Assembly (NCBI RefSeq): GCF_000834015.1
Contig: NZ_JXQI01000018.1
Coordinates: 1 to 50,680 of the forward strand
DNA length: 50,680 bases
Source: Prevotella pectinovora
GTDB lineage: Bacteria; Bacteroidota; Bacteroidia; Bacteroidales; Bacteroidaceae
Direction of reading: 5' to 3'
Position numbers and translations under genes: made by a program. How positions within the stretch are numbered: the first letter of the stretch is position 1; every line of letters begins with the position of its first letter. Under the pieces are notes generated by a model. That model did not search any database, had not been told where the DNA came from, and was given only the letters and a program-made list of their open reading frames with translations. Below are positions 25,674 through 33,335 of the stretch, one piece after another.

Positions 25674-25791
25674 TCATACTCAAAAAAGTATGATTATTTA
25701 TTAATTATATGATTTAGCCTGTAATCATTGGTTTTATAAAAAAGTATAATAGTATGATTAGTATGATTTGCAATCCAAGAAATTTTCATAC
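25674..25791. promoter_or_regulatory. Operator cluster of AGTATGA half-sites
   Basis: TCATACT (25674-25680) and AGTATGA (25687-25693) form a perfect inverted repeat with a 6-nt spacer. Two direct AGTATGA copies follow (25751-25757 and 25760-25766), then TTTTCATAC (25783-25791). The last overlaps the -7 box and the second direct copy abuts the -33 box of the rightward promoter. The same half-site pattern occurs at 1104-1131 in the other divergent control region. Confidence 0.6.
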
Positions 25792-25796
25792 CTTTG
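25767..25796 (+). promoter_or_regulatory. Promoter of the recombinase-like gene
   Basis: TTTG (25767-25770), 18 nt, TACCTTTG (25789-25796): a good match to the Bacteroidetes sigma-ABfr promoter. It places transcription start near 25803, which rules out coding from 25794 and supports the ATG at 25860. Confidence 0.75.
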
Positions 25797-25859
25797 CAGT
25801 TGAAAGATAGAAATAATGGTCGTCTGACCATACATCTAAGAACCAACAACATATTGATT

Positions 25860-26525
25860 ATGGCAAAGATAGGTTACATCATGGCAGCCGCCCACTATGA
25901 CAAACTGGAGGAAGACCGTCAGTGGATGCAAGAATACGGCTGTGTAAAGATCGTCGAAGAGAATGATGCTGACGAGAAGAGCCGTCCGCTGTGGAAACAG
26001 CTGATGATTGCCCTTGAACGCGGCGATGAGCTTGTCATCAGCAAATTCAGCAATGCCCTTCGTGGCGCACGGGAACTGGCAATGTTTCTGGAATTTTGCC
26101 GAGTAAAGGTCATAAGGGTTATCAGCATTCATGACCGTATAGATTCCAATAATGAGCTGTTCCCAGAGACAAAGCCGTCGGATGTGCTGCTGATGATAGG
26201 CTCCCTGCCGGACGAAGCACTTGTCCTTCGCAAGGCATCCGAACACGTTTCCAAACTTCAGGAACGTATGATTGTTCAGCTACCTCCTGTCTCTACGGCC
26301 AAGGAGAGACGCATGGACAGGGAAAAGACGGTTATCAACCTTTATGCAGCCGGGCATCCTATTGATGACATCTGGAAAGCCAGCGGTTTCCATAGCCGAA
26401 GCTCGGTATTCCGCATATTGAACAAATATGGTATCAAGTTGAACCGTGGCAAACATTCCGGCCCGATCAAAAAGAAAGGTGAAAGAAAGAATAGCCAAGA
26501 CAAAAAAGTTGAAGACAATCAGTAA
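25860..26525 (+). CDS. Serine-recombinase homologue lacking catalytic residues (probable DNA-binding regulator)
   Basis: 221 residues from MAKIGYIMAAAHYD. The fold pattern is that of a resolvase/invertase N-terminal domain (RGDELVISKFSNALRGARELAMFLEFC, then VKVIRVISIHDRID) with a C-terminal Hin-like helix-turn-helix (AGHPIDDIWKASGFHSRSSVFRIL). The active site is gone: the usual Y.RVS motif reads YIMAAA, so the Arg and nucleophilic Ser are missing, and K-L-D-R-L-G-R reads KFSNALR (D and first R replaced by S64 and N65; only R68 remains). DNA cleavage is therefore unlikely. Its promoter is embedded in AGTATGA repeats that recur before the other operons, so an autoregulatory DNA-binding role fits. 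It lies 8 nt before the nitroreductase gene. Confidence 0.7.
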   Translation: MAKIGYIMAAAHYDKLEEDRQWMQEYGCVKIVEENDADEKSRPLWKQLMIALERGDELVISKFSNALRGARELAMFLEFCRVKVIRVISIHDRIDSNNELFPETKPSDVLLMIGSLPDEALVLRKASEHVSKLQERMIVQLPPVSTAKERRMDREKTVINLYAAGHPIDDIWKASGFHSRSSVFRILNKYGIKLNRGKHSGPIKKKGERKNSQDKKVEDNQ

Positions 26526-26533
26526 AAGAAGAA

Positions 26534-27217
26534 ATGACCCTACTTGAAGCTATATCTGCCCGTCATAGTGTACGGAAGTATCTTGACAAGGAAATCCCTG
26601 CCGACATCATTGCTGCTCTCCAAGATAAAATCGCGGAGTGCAACAAGGTTGGCAATCTAAGCATTCAGCTGGTACAGAACGAGACGAAGGCATTCACAGG
26701 AATGCTGTCGTATGGTTCTTTCAGCGGAGTAAAGAACTATCTTGTGATGGTTGGTAAGAAGGCCAAAGACCTTGATGAGCGAGTGGGCTACTATGGAGAG
26801 CAAATCGTCCTTCTTGCCCAGACATTGGGACTCAACACCTGCTGGGTAGGACTCTCGTACCGCAAGGTTCCAGAGGCTTACAATGTCGGCAAAGACGAAA
26901 AGCTCGTCTGCATGATTGCCCTTGGCTATGGAGAGACACAGGGTGTCCCTCACAAAATCAAAACCGTCGAGCAAGTCAGCAATGCCAGTGACATCACTCC
27001 ATCATGGTTTAAGAAAGGCGTTGAAGCAGCATTGCTTGCTCCTACAGCCGTAAACCAACAGAAATTTTCGTTTGAACACGTTGGAGTGAAAAACAATCGC
27101 CATCAAATAAGAGCAAAGAAGGGTTTTTCCATGATTGGTTATACCAAGATGGATTTAGGGATTGCCAGATACCACTTTGAGATTGGTGCTGGAGAAGTCA
27201 ACTTTGATTGGGTATGA
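26534..27217 (+). CDS. Nitroreductase-family flavoprotein
   Basis: 227 residues. The N-terminal signature ARHSVRKYLDKEIPADII, the central YYGEQIVLLAQTLGLNTCWVGLSY and the later LLAPTAVNQQKF are typical of nitroreductases (putative TM nitroreductase type), which bind FMN and reduce nitro compounds or quinones with NAD(P)H. No signal peptide; cytoplasmic. It lies 8 nt after the recombinase-like gene, and its stop overlaps the next start by 4 nt (ATGA). Likely metabolic or stress cargo rather than a transfer gene. Confidence 0.85.
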   Translation: MTLLEAISARHSVRKYLDKEIPADIIAALQDKIAECNKVGNLSIQLVQNETKAFTGMLSYGSFSGVKNYLVMVGKKAKDLDERVGYYGEQIVLLAQTLGLNTCWVGLSYRKVPEAYNVGKDEKLVCMIALGYGETQGVPHKIKTVEQVSNASDITPSWFKKGVEAALLAPTAVNQQKFSFEHVGVKNNRHQIRAKKGFSMIGYTKMDLGIARYHFEIGAGEVNFDWV

Positions 27218-27594
27218 ATATAGAAGAGGTCAGAGAGTACACGTTGTCACTTCCAGGAGTGACCGAAGACCAGGCGTTTGGTGAAGACATCCTTAATTTC
27301 CGCTTGGAAGGAAAGATATTCGTCTGCCTATGGTTAGGCGGTGGCAGATATGATATGAAGGACGGAGTTTCAAGAATTGCTTTGAAACTGTCACCAGACA
27401 GGAATATCGAGCTTAGAGAACGATTCTCAGCCGTGACACCAGCCTATCATTGGAACAAGACGCACTGGAGCGATGTATATTACGAAGAAATGGACGAAGC
27501 AATAGTAAAGGGGGTGATTAAAGAGTCACACCAACTCATTGCATCGAAACTTCCAAAGGCAATTCGCTTAAAGTATTTGTCTGAATGTGATTGA
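27214..27594 (+). CDS. MmcQ/YjbR family protein
   Basis: 126 residues from the ATG at 27214, chosen for the ATGA overlap with the nitroreductase stop. The pattern MNIEEVREYTLSLPGVTEDQAFGEDILNFRLEGKIFVCL, the 'ALKLSPDRNIELRERFSAVTPAYHWNKTHW' segment and the final 'LIKESHQLI' type helix match the small CyaY-like YjbR/MmcQ family. Their fold suggests DNA or nucleotide binding, but the role is unclear. Translationally coupled to the nitroreductase gene. Confidence 0.75.
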   Translation: MNIEEVREYTLSLPGVTEDQAFGEDILNFRLEGKIFVCLWLGGGRYDMKDGVSRIALKLSPDRNIELRERFSAVTPAYHWNKTHWSDVYYEEMDEAIVKGVIKESHQLIASKLPKAIRLKYLSECD

Positions 27595-27599
27595 TTTAG

Positions 27600-27812
27600 A
27601 TGTGGAAAATGAAAATTAAGAAACGTAAAATCAAGTACGCAACCATCTTCTTTCTCTGCTGGTTGGCCCTCCTGGTATTCCTCGTAGATGGAGTTTTGAA
27701 AATCCATACATTGGTTGACTATTTCGGCTCCTACGCATTGGTGGAGGTGTCACTGCTGTTATTGGTCATTCTGCCTACATGGGCTGTTTACAAATTCACT
27801 AAAGAAAAATAA
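27600..27812 (+). CDS. Small two-helix membrane protein
   Basis: 70 residues. A basic N-terminus (KIKKRKIK) precedes two transmembrane helices (about 14-32, IFFLCWLALLVFLVDGVL; and 44-62, YALVEVSLLLLVILPTWAV). No family recognised. It starts 5 nt after the YjbR-like stop and is followed 16 nt later by the TIGR04076 gene, so all four genes from 26534 appear to be one operon. Confidence 0.55.
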   Translation: MWKMKIKKRKIKYATIFFLCWLALLVFLVDGVLKIHTLVDYFGSYALVEVSLLLLVILPTWAVYKFTKEK

Positions 27813-27828
27813 AAAGAAACATATATCT

Positions 27829-28176
27829 ATGAAGAAAGTAAAGATTACCATCCTCAAAACGATGCTGTATGAGGGCTTGGCTAAAGAATATGGTATCTGT
27901 GGGCTAAAAGCCTGTTCCATGATGAAAGAAAGCGATGTGTTTTACGCTGACTACGCTAAGCCGAAAGGCTTTTGTGACGAGGCGTGGAAAGCCCTCTACC
28001 AGTATGTGTTTGCCCTGGCACACGGTGCAGACAAAGGACTTTTCTATTATGGTGACTGGATCAAGGAACCTGGGGTGACCATCGTCAGTTGCAATGATGG
28101 TCTCCGACCAGTTATTATGAAGTTGGAGGCAACGGATGAGGACGCAAAGATAGAATATACTACTGTGGAAAGATGA
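27829..28176 (+). CDS. TIGR04076 family protein
   Basis: 115 residues from MKKVKITILKTML. The Cys-containing motif 'GICGLKACSMMKESDVFYADYAKPKGFCDEAWKALYQYVFALAHG' and the ending 'VSCNDGLRPVIMKLEA' match the TIGR04076 family, small proteins with three or more conserved cysteines seen mostly in anaerobes. Function unknown; the cysteines suggest metal or redox chemistry. A 6-bp hairpin TTGCTT/AAGCAA (28183-28197) just after the stop has no T tract, so it is a weak terminator at best. Confidence 0.7.
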   Translation: MKKVKITILKTMLYEGLAKEYGICGLKACSMMKESDVFYADYAKPKGFCDEAWKALYQYVFALAHGADKGLFYYGDWIKEPGVTIVSCNDGLRPVIMKLEATDEDAKIEYTTVER

Positions 28177-28234
28177 TAGGTATTGCTTTCCAAGCAAAGC
28201 GAACAAACATATTTACGCCAAAAATTGGATAAGG

Positions 28235-28248
28235 CAATTTGAGATATA
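28235..28248 (+). repeat. Direct repeat CAATTTGAGATATA, left copy
   Basis: An identical 14-bp copy lies at 29218-29231, so the two bracket the 28331-29197 gene. A shorter inverted copy (ATATCTCAAAT, 29287-29297) sits in the promoter spacer of the next operon. The repeats may be recombination scars or binding sites. Confidence 0.5.
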
Positions 28249-28330
28249 AAACGACATAATTATGCTCTCTTACAATAAATAAAACAATTTTTACATATTA
28301 TTATTGACTATAATGAGAAAAAATAAATAC

Positions 28331-29197
28331 ATGAAAAAAATCTGTTGCATATTTTTCTTTTCCCTTTTAACTTTTCCTGCAATTGGTCAGCAAAGAAATA
28401 GTAAGGGCCAAAAGATAATAAGCAAGATTGAAGCATATTCACAAAGGGGAGACAAACCTTATATTATCATTGACTTTAAATATAATTCAAACCTTGAGTT
28501 ACAAGAAGTCGTTCAACAAGCACCTGCAAGCAAACAGACTGTATATTGGAAGAAACAAGGGAATGCCTTAACACAAAAGGTAGTATGGGACTATCAAACT
28601 ATATACAAGCCCTCCAAGTACACCTACGCCCTCACTCCTGATGGATATATCCATACCAAAACCATAGATGATTTAGGCATAGATGGAAGTGTTCTAAGAC
28701 ACTTATATGAATACCACTATGATGCAAAAGGCACTAAGTTGTCCATGATTTATGAACGAACTTTTTTCAAGGAGCGGAATGGAAAATTTGTAGAGTTATC
28801 CGACCGTGATAAGACTTATTATGGTTGGGACTCCAATGATAATATGTTCAAATCAAATTTAGATTCATACCAATGGAAAAGAGGTCAAAAAGAAAGCAAT
28901 TTGCCGATAGAATGGAATGCGTTTAAGTATTACGATGAACTTTTGAACGACACAAACCTTAATTTGGCCCTTATTGATGAAAGTTTAAGAGACATCAATG
29001 ACTTCGTATTGTTGACGGAATGGGTCAGTTGTCACTCAAAACATTTAGTAGAAAAGAGATATTATACATTTAGTTATATTTATGACAACAAACGTGGTAA
29101 CTCAGATAAAGACGAAAACAAAGGGAATATTATACGGATAGATGTTTACCAACATGGACACTTAGATAAGTTCTTCAAATTATACTATATGATGTAG
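28331..29197 (+). CDS. Secreted hypothetical protein (AT-rich cargo)
   Basis: 288 residues from MKKICCIFFFSLLTFPAIGQ, a textbook signal peptide; in-frame starts at 28313 or a TTG at 28304 would only add a basic leader. The mature protein is beta-rich and Lys/Tyr-rich (YIIIDFKYNSNLELQEVVQQ, YEYHYDAKGTKLSMIYERTF), with repeated 'Y.YD.....' strands recalling RHS-like or YD-type beta proteins, but not enough to assign. Base composition is clearly more AT-rich than the transfer block. It stands alone between two copies of a 14-bp direct repeat. Confidence 0.55.
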   Translation: MKKICCIFFFSLLTFPAIGQQRNSKGQKIISKIEAYSQRGDKPYIIIDFKYNSNLELQEVVQQAPASKQTVYWKKQGNALTQKVVWDYQTIYKPSKYTYALTPDGYIHTKTIDDLGIDGSVLRHLYEYHYDAKGTKLSMIYERTFFKERNGKFVELSDRDKTYYGWDSNDNMFKSNLDSYQWKRGQKESNLPIEWNAFKYYDELLNDTNLNLALIDESLRDINDFVLLTEWVSCHSKHLVEKRYYTFSYIYDNKRGNSDKDENKGNIIRIDVYQHGHLDKFFKLYYMM

Positions 29198-29217
29198 CCA
29201 TTATGTTCAAAAATAAC

Positions 29218-29231
29218 CAATTTGAGATATA
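29218..29231 (+). repeat. Direct repeat CAATTTGAGATATA, right copy
   Basis: Identical to 28235-28248. Together with ATATCTCAAAT (29287-29297) it also forms an 11-bp inverted repeat overlapping the promoter of the NADAR operon, so it could be an operator half-site. Confidence 0.5.
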
Positions 29232-29282
29232 GGGCTGTATCTAAAAACTTTTGCCGAATAAACAATTGTTAACGCCGATTAT

Positions 29283-29313
29283 TTTGATATCTCAAATATT
29301 TTATATACCTTTG
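29283..29313 (+). promoter_or_regulatory. Promoter of the NADAR/HNH operon
   Basis: TTTG (29283-29286), 19 nt, TACCTTTG (29306-29313), a perfect Bacteroidetes promoter. An inverted ATTTGAGATAT element occupies the spacer, suggesting repression. Transcription would start near 29320, leaving a leader of about 140 nt with CAGC/GCTG and AGCTC/GAGCT pairings before the ATG at 29464. Confidence 0.8.
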
Positions 29314-29463
29314 CAACGCTTTTCGGGAGATTAGCATTAGCTCTTTGAGAATTTGACAGCATCAAGAGACAGCCTTTGAGCTGCCCCAACCGAGCAACAT
29401 ATTCGCCACGGTGGGAAAATGATGTGAATTAACATGGTTATTTATACTTAATTAAAATAGAAT

Positions 29464-29673
29464 ATGAACATTCAAAATTACATTTCGGCTTTTAGTGGCG
29501 TAGAGACTTACAATGTTTCTATGCTGGATTTCATGTGGAAAAAACTCATGGCTTGCAAGGAGGCTTTTGAATATGGCCGTGAACCAAGCATCGACTATGC
29601 CTTGTTGAACAGTAAGCACATCAACGTCTTAGGTAAGGAACTTTCTTTTAACCAATACATTATAGCAGCATGA
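29464..29673 (+). CDS. Small protein resembling the C-terminus of the adjoining NADAR-like protein
   Basis: 69 residues. The C-terminal 40 residues (WKKLMACKEAFEYGREPSID, then YALLNSKHINVLGKELSF) align closely with the last 40 residues of the next gene (GKILMICRDCLIGG.., IDYDLLNRSNIYLLGERLTF). The rest of the NADAR domain is absent, so it is either a remnant of a duplicated gene or a deliberate small partner, for example an interfering subunit. Its stop overlaps the next start by 4 nt (ATGA), which suggests translational coupling and argues that it is expressed. It is preceded by a structured leader of about 140 nt. Confidence 0.6.
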   Translation: MNIQNYISAFSGVETYNVSMLDFMWKKLMACKEAFEYGREPSIDYALLNSKHINVLGKELSFNQYIIAA

Positions 29674-30401
29674 ATAATATTGTATTAGGTCGTGAGGAGA
29701 AGTATGGAATCTCTCCACAAATTTGGACGTATGATATCCTGCGAACCATTGTAAATGGCATTCATCTTAATTTCTGCAACACTGCAGAGGGATTCCCTTT
29801 CGACTTCAACGGGCATACCTTTACCGAAAGCATACGTCTTTTTATGTGTGGCGAATGGTCAAACAACACTGAAGATCACCTTCGCATTCAAAACTCCATT
29901 CTGCAAGAGCGAAGCAGTTGGGCTTGTTATAGGTTCGTCACCGCATTGAATTGCAGAAAAATACGGAACGACTTCCCAGCTTTCCAGCTTCAGTGGATGT
30001 TGTTTGTGACGTGGCAGAAATGCATGTGTAACGCCGACTTCCGCCGTATGCTGTGCAGCGTTCCACAATGTGTTACACTGGTCCGGGACAAGACAGGAGA
30101 CGATTACCAAAATGCCACTTTTTGGGGGTGTCTAAATGTAGAGCGATGTAACCGAGAAAAGAAACTTCGGGAAGACTTTATCCGCCGTCGTGAAGGGCAA
30201 GACCCGAAAGAATGGAGGCAAAAACTGAAGCGTGAACGTGAGCTGCTGAAAAATGTCGGCGAGTGGAGGGGGCAGAACAATATGGGTAAGATTCTTATGA
30301 TTTGCCGTGATTGCCTTATAGGGGGTAACAAACCTCCTATCGACTACGACCTGCTGAATCGGTCGAATATCTACCTGCTTGGTGAACGATTAACTTTTTA
30401 A
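29670..30401 (+). CDS. NADAR (YbiA/DUF1768)-like protein
   Basis: 243 residues. The sequence follows the NADAR outline: 'FPFDFNGHTFTESIRLFMCGEW' in place of 'F...G....SEHYF.A.KF', 'WMLFVTWQKCMCNADFRRML', 'DDYQNATFWGC' in place of 'D.YWG', and 'GQNNMGKILMICRDCL' in place of 'G.N.LG.LLM..R'. NADAR enzymes cleave N-glycosidic bonds in ADP-ribosylated guanine or in riboflavin intermediates and occur in anti-phage and toxin-reversal operons. A basic insertion (EKKLREDFIRRREGQ) separates the FWG and GQNN motifs. A C-terminal 25-residue tail (PPIDYDLLNRSNIYLLGERLTF) is shared with the upstream small protein. Family assignment is by eye and moderately secure. Confidence 0.6.
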   Translation: MNNIVLGREEKYGISPQIWTYDILRTIVNGIHLNFCNTAEGFPFDFNGHTFTESIRLFMCGEWSNNTEDHLRIQNSILQERSSWACYRFVTALNCRKIRNDFPAFQLQWMLFVTWQKCMCNADFRRMLCSVPQCVTLVRDKTGDDYQNATFWGCLNVERCNREKKLREDFIRRREGQDPKEWRQKLKRERELLKNVGEWRGQNNMGKILMICRDCLIGGNKPPIDYDLLNRSNIYLLGERLTF

Positions 30402-30420
30402 ATATATTCAAACAGCAAAT

Positions 30421-31008
30421 ATGACAAACGATTATTGGATTTTCTACAAAAGGAAGAATTGCTATGATTTAGTCATTGACATCTATGACTGCGACTATAT
30501 GGAACGTCCACGCGAAGAGCGATTCAGCGAGTTAAAGAACCTCTTGAAAAACGACATCATGGACATCAGACGAGTTCATATCCAAGGAGAAGACAATGGA
30601 GACTATCTTGAGATAAAGAAATCATTATGCGGCATAGAACGCATTGTACAGATTCATCACTTGATAGAAAAGACCTATGCATGGCTGACTCCTTGGCTCG
30701 ACAAGAACCCGGTATTTGATAACGGCATATTGGCGTTGGACGAGACACTTGACAACAGTCATATACCTCACTATAAAGTAATGAGTCCCAAGAAACGTAA
30801 CAAACAACAGAACAGACACGAGGAAGGAGAGCTCTATGTAAAGGCTGACGGTGAGGTGTACACCATTGTCTACAACACCGAGCGTCGAGTATGCGAATTG
30901 GTGTGGGAGGCTTTTCAGGGCGAAATCCCACAGGGCCATCGAGTGTGCCATATCGACGGCGACAAGCAAAACAACAGGTTGGACAATCTGAAATTAGTCG
31001 AAGAATAA
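30421..31008 (+). CDS. HNH endonuclease domain protein
   Basis: 195 residues. The C-terminal 60 residues carry an HNH_3-type motif: CELVWEAFQGEIPQGHRVCH followed by HIDGDKQNNRLDNL, with His and Asn in the expected places, and a preceding beta segment (GEVYTIVYNTERR). The N-terminal 130 residues are of unknown type (WIFYKRKNCYDLVIDIYDCD). These small HNH proteins nick or cut DNA and are frequent in phages and defence cargo. It is 19 nt after the NADAR gene in the same operon. A nested hairpin follows the stop. Confidence 0.75.
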   Translation: MTNDYWIFYKRKNCYDLVIDIYDCDYMERPREERFSELKNLLKNDIMDIRRVHIQGEDNGDYLEIKKSLCGIERIVQIHHLIEKTYAWLTPWLDKNPVFDNGILALDETLDNSHIPHYKVMSPKKRNKQQNRHEEGELYVKADGEVYTIVYNTERRVCELVWEAFQGEIPQGHRVCHIDGDKQNNRLDNLKLVEE

Positions 31009-31012
31009 CGAT

Positions 31013-31057
31013 AAGAGCCCTCCCCTTATAGCAAAGGGGGAACAGGCTGACGCTCTT
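31013..31057 (+). other. Nested hairpin between HNH and hydrolase genes
   Basis: AAGAGC (31013-31018) pairs with GCTCTT (31052-31057) around an inner CCCCTT (31022-31027) / AAGGGG (31034-31039) hairpin, in the 108-bp gap. There is no T tract, so a processing site or partial terminator within the operon is more likely than a full stop. Confidence 0.45.
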
Positions 31058-31116
31058 GCAATGATAGCACAGCCATCAGCATAAAAAAGGATTCAAACAA
31101 TAAAAACGCAAACGAC

Positions 31117-31830
31117 ATGCAATACGAACGAATTGTACTTAACGAGCCCCACGCCTCTGTCGAGGGGCTTTACGACGAACGACTGAGTTTCTGGAATATT
31201 GACGACCGTTTTATCAATGACATTGTGCTGAAGTGGACTGACTGGCACACCGATTATCTCTTTCATGGTTTTAGGGACGAGAATGTCAGAACCGTCAGGT
31301 TTCCGTATTCCAGGTTCATCGTGGATGCCGAGCGACTATGGAATGACCCATTGGAGCAGAGTGGTCAAGGCATCGTATATAAATGTTTTGGCGGTTACAC
31401 CCGCCTTGTTCCCGAAGAAGCCGAAGCCCAGCTTCTTGACTTATGGCATTGGCACCAGCAACGCCTAAGTGGGCATCTCTGCGAGGGAGCCTTATTATTG
31501 GATTGCCATTCATTTCCCCACGAAATGAGCGATGTGGATATATGCATCGGTTTTAACGAAGACTGGTCTAAGGCCGACAAGACTACGATAGAATTGGCTG
31601 TCAACCTATTCGAGGACAGTGGCTATCGAGTAGGCATCAATGAGCCGTATAGCAACTCTGAGACGCCAGCGAGCCCGTTCCTGTATCAGTCGATGATGCT
31701 GGAGGTCAACAAGAAGGCTTATATGAAAGCAGGCACCCTACAGCTGAGTCGTGACAAAAGACATAAAAGGAGTGTGAATGAACTGATGGAGAAACTTTTA
31801 AGTCTGCTGTTGAAGCAGAGAAATATATAA
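31117..31830 (+). CDS. N-formylglutamate amidohydrolase-like protein
   Basis: 237 residues. The family outline is visible: LNEPHASVEGLYD at the N-terminus (metal-binding His), WHTDYLF, the FPYSRFIVDAERLWNDP segment, LLDCHSFPHEM and a late Glu-containing NEPYSN. These zinc-dependent amidohydrolases (HutG/FGase fold) cleave N-acyl amino acids. In a cargo operon next to NADAR and HNH genes the substrate is more likely a modified nucleotide, side chain or phage-derived compound than histidine-pathway N-formylglutamate (inference). It starts 108 nt after the HNH stop and ends 5 nt before the next gene. Confidence 0.7.
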   Translation: MQYERIVLNEPHASVEGLYDERLSFWNIDDRFINDIVLKWTDWHTDYLFHGFRDENVRTVRFPYSRFIVDAERLWNDPLEQSGQGIVYKCFGGYTRLVPEEAEAQLLDLWHWHQQRLSGHLCEGALLLDCHSFPHEMSDVDICIGFNEDWSKADKTTIELAVNLFEDSGYRVGINEPYSNSETPASPFLYQSMMLEVNKKAYMKAGTLQLSRDKRHKRSVNELMEKLLSLLLKQRNI

Positions 31831-31835
31831 TAGTT

Positions 31836-32918
31836 ATGAGTATAGTAGCAGAACCTTTCAAAGAAGTTAAGGGACTATTCCCTGAAGGCAAAATCATCCT
31901 TACCGACGGTCGCGTGCTCGACTGTTATCCGCTTGCGGAACAGAAACCTGAGAAGATAGAATCCGACTCTCTTGAGTTGGACCGAACGGGGCAATATCTC
32001 ATCATTGGCAGACATAAGCCTACCCCTGTACCGAAACCCTCGGCGACTGTCGTGGAGCAAAGGCAACTCTTCGTCAGCAATGCCTTCTATCTGTTGGCAC
32101 ACAAAGAGCGCATCCTGAGCGACAGCCGTATGTTCCTTTGTCCCGTGGCCATTCAGAACGGCATTGCCTATACGGGCACATCGGGATTCCGCAAACCCAC
32201 TTTAGGCGTATATCTTGAATGGTGGGGACTGGTAAAAGAAGCCATGCGCACAGACAAGAAAGGTTGTCGAAGCCTTGTCTATCAATTGGCAGGAAGTCCG
32301 CTGAGCGGGCGCAACTGTTGCAGTGCCGTGCGTGAGGACGGAAAGACTGAAACCGTAAGTCTGTCGTCGTTCGGCCGCCATTGGGGCCCGTTTATGCAAC
32401 TCAACCAACGTTATACCGAGGCCAAACAACTCTATCAAGCCTACACGCTTCAGGAAGTGCTCGACATCTTGCATCAAGAAGACGACAACAGCAAGGCTGA
32501 CTTCTCGGTCATGATTGACGTGCAGTTCATGAAACACGAGATTGAACGCCTCAACCAACGTATAGAGGCGATAAAAGAAGAATGCAACAGGTGGCACGAC
32601 AAGTACGAAGACGCACTGACAAGGTACAATGAGGAGGAAATGCGTCAAGTGTATGCCGACTGCGAGGCTTTTGAAGCCAATGTCACCAAGAAAATTGACG
32701 CACTGAAAGCGCAAAAAAAAGAACTGAAGGCAAACTTGAAGCGTGGGCGCATAGACAACGTCTCATACCAGCGGCAACTGACACCGCTGAAAAAGCGTAT
32801 CAGCGACTTGTTTTTCCAAATCAGTCGTTACACACATGAGAAAATACAAGACACTTTCCCTGACGAGAAAGACATCAACTTCAATATGATTGAGAAATAT
32901 TTCGGTAAAAAAGGATAA
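31836..32918 (+). CDS. Unknown protein with C-terminal coiled coil
   Basis: 360 residues. The N-terminal 210 residues are globular with Cys and aromatic residues (GIAYTGTSGFRKPTLGVYLEWW, SLVYQLAGSPLSGRNCCSAV). Residues about 225-340 form a long charged coiled coil (MKHEIERLNQRIEAIKEECN, KKIDALKAQKKELKANLKRG). I do not recognise the globular part. It begins 5 nt after the amidohydrolase-like gene and ends 9 nt before the next, so it is a core member of this operon. It might be the recognition or scaffold subunit (inference). Confidence 0.55.
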   Translation: MSIVAEPFKEVKGLFPEGKIILTDGRVLDCYPLAEQKPEKIESDSLELDRTGQYLIIGRHKPTPVPKPSATVVEQRQLFVSNAFYLLAHKERILSDSRMFLCPVAIQNGIAYTGTSGFRKPTLGVYLEWWGLVKEAMRTDKKGCRSLVYQLAGSPLSGRNCCSAVREDGKTETVSLSSFGRHWGPFMQLNQRYTEAKQLYQAYTLQEVLDILHQEDDNSKADFSVMIDVQFMKHEIERLNQRIEAIKEECNRWHDKYEDALTRYNEEEMRQVYADCEAFEANVTKKIDALKAQKKELKANLKRGRIDNVSYQRQLTPLKKRISDLFFQISRYTHEKIQDTFPDEKDINFNMIEKYFGKKG

Positions 32919-32927
32919 GGGAAGAAC

Positions 32928-33335
32928 ATGTCACAAGAACAAGCTACATATTTGCCACTATGTGAACGCCGTGATATGGCTCGCATTGGATTCTTCGGAA
33001 AGGGAAGGATGTACGAAGCATATATCAGGACTGATGACGAATGCCAAGTTCCCCATTTCCATATAAGGAACATTTATACAGAGACGGACACCCCGATTCT
33101 GTTACAGTCGAACCATTATTGTCTCCATTCTCATAAGGACTGTAAGGTTTTATCTGATACGGAGCTACAGCAGTTGGCATGTTTTATGGCAGAACCATGC
33201 AGAAGTCCTCGTTTCGAAAACAATTACCAATATGCTACTGAGTTATGGAACCTGAACAATGAAAAAAGCTGTTTGGCAAATGGAGATATACCCGACTACG
33301 CTTATACAACTATATTCGATAAGTATATTCGATAA
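32928..33335 (+). CDS. Unknown His/Cys-rich small protein
   Basis: 135 residues. 'FFGKGRMYEAYIRTDDECQVPHFHIRNIY' has the flavour of PHFHI-containing DUF4160-like proteins; 'NHYCLHSHKDCKVLSDTELQQLACFM' adds further His and Cys. I cannot assign it securely. It is the last gene of the NADAR operon, followed by a 197-bp intergenic region carrying the next operon's promoter. Confidence 0.5.
   Translation: MSQEQATYLPLCERRDMARIGFFGKGRMYEAYIRTDDECQVPHFHIRNIYTETDTPILLQSNHYCLHSHKDCKVLSDTELQQLACFMAEPCRSPRFENNYQYATELWNLNNEKSCLANGDIPDYAYTTIFDKYIR

Noticed and set aside
25794..25859. In-frame upstream extension of the recombinase-like gene starting at 25794.
   Set aside because: It starts within the -7 box, so it could not be on the transcript; the residues do not look like the family's N-terminus.
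32712..32721. A8 run in the coiled-coil gene as a possible frameshift site.
   Set aside because: The zero frame reads on cleanly through the coiled coil; no alternative frame of interest follows.
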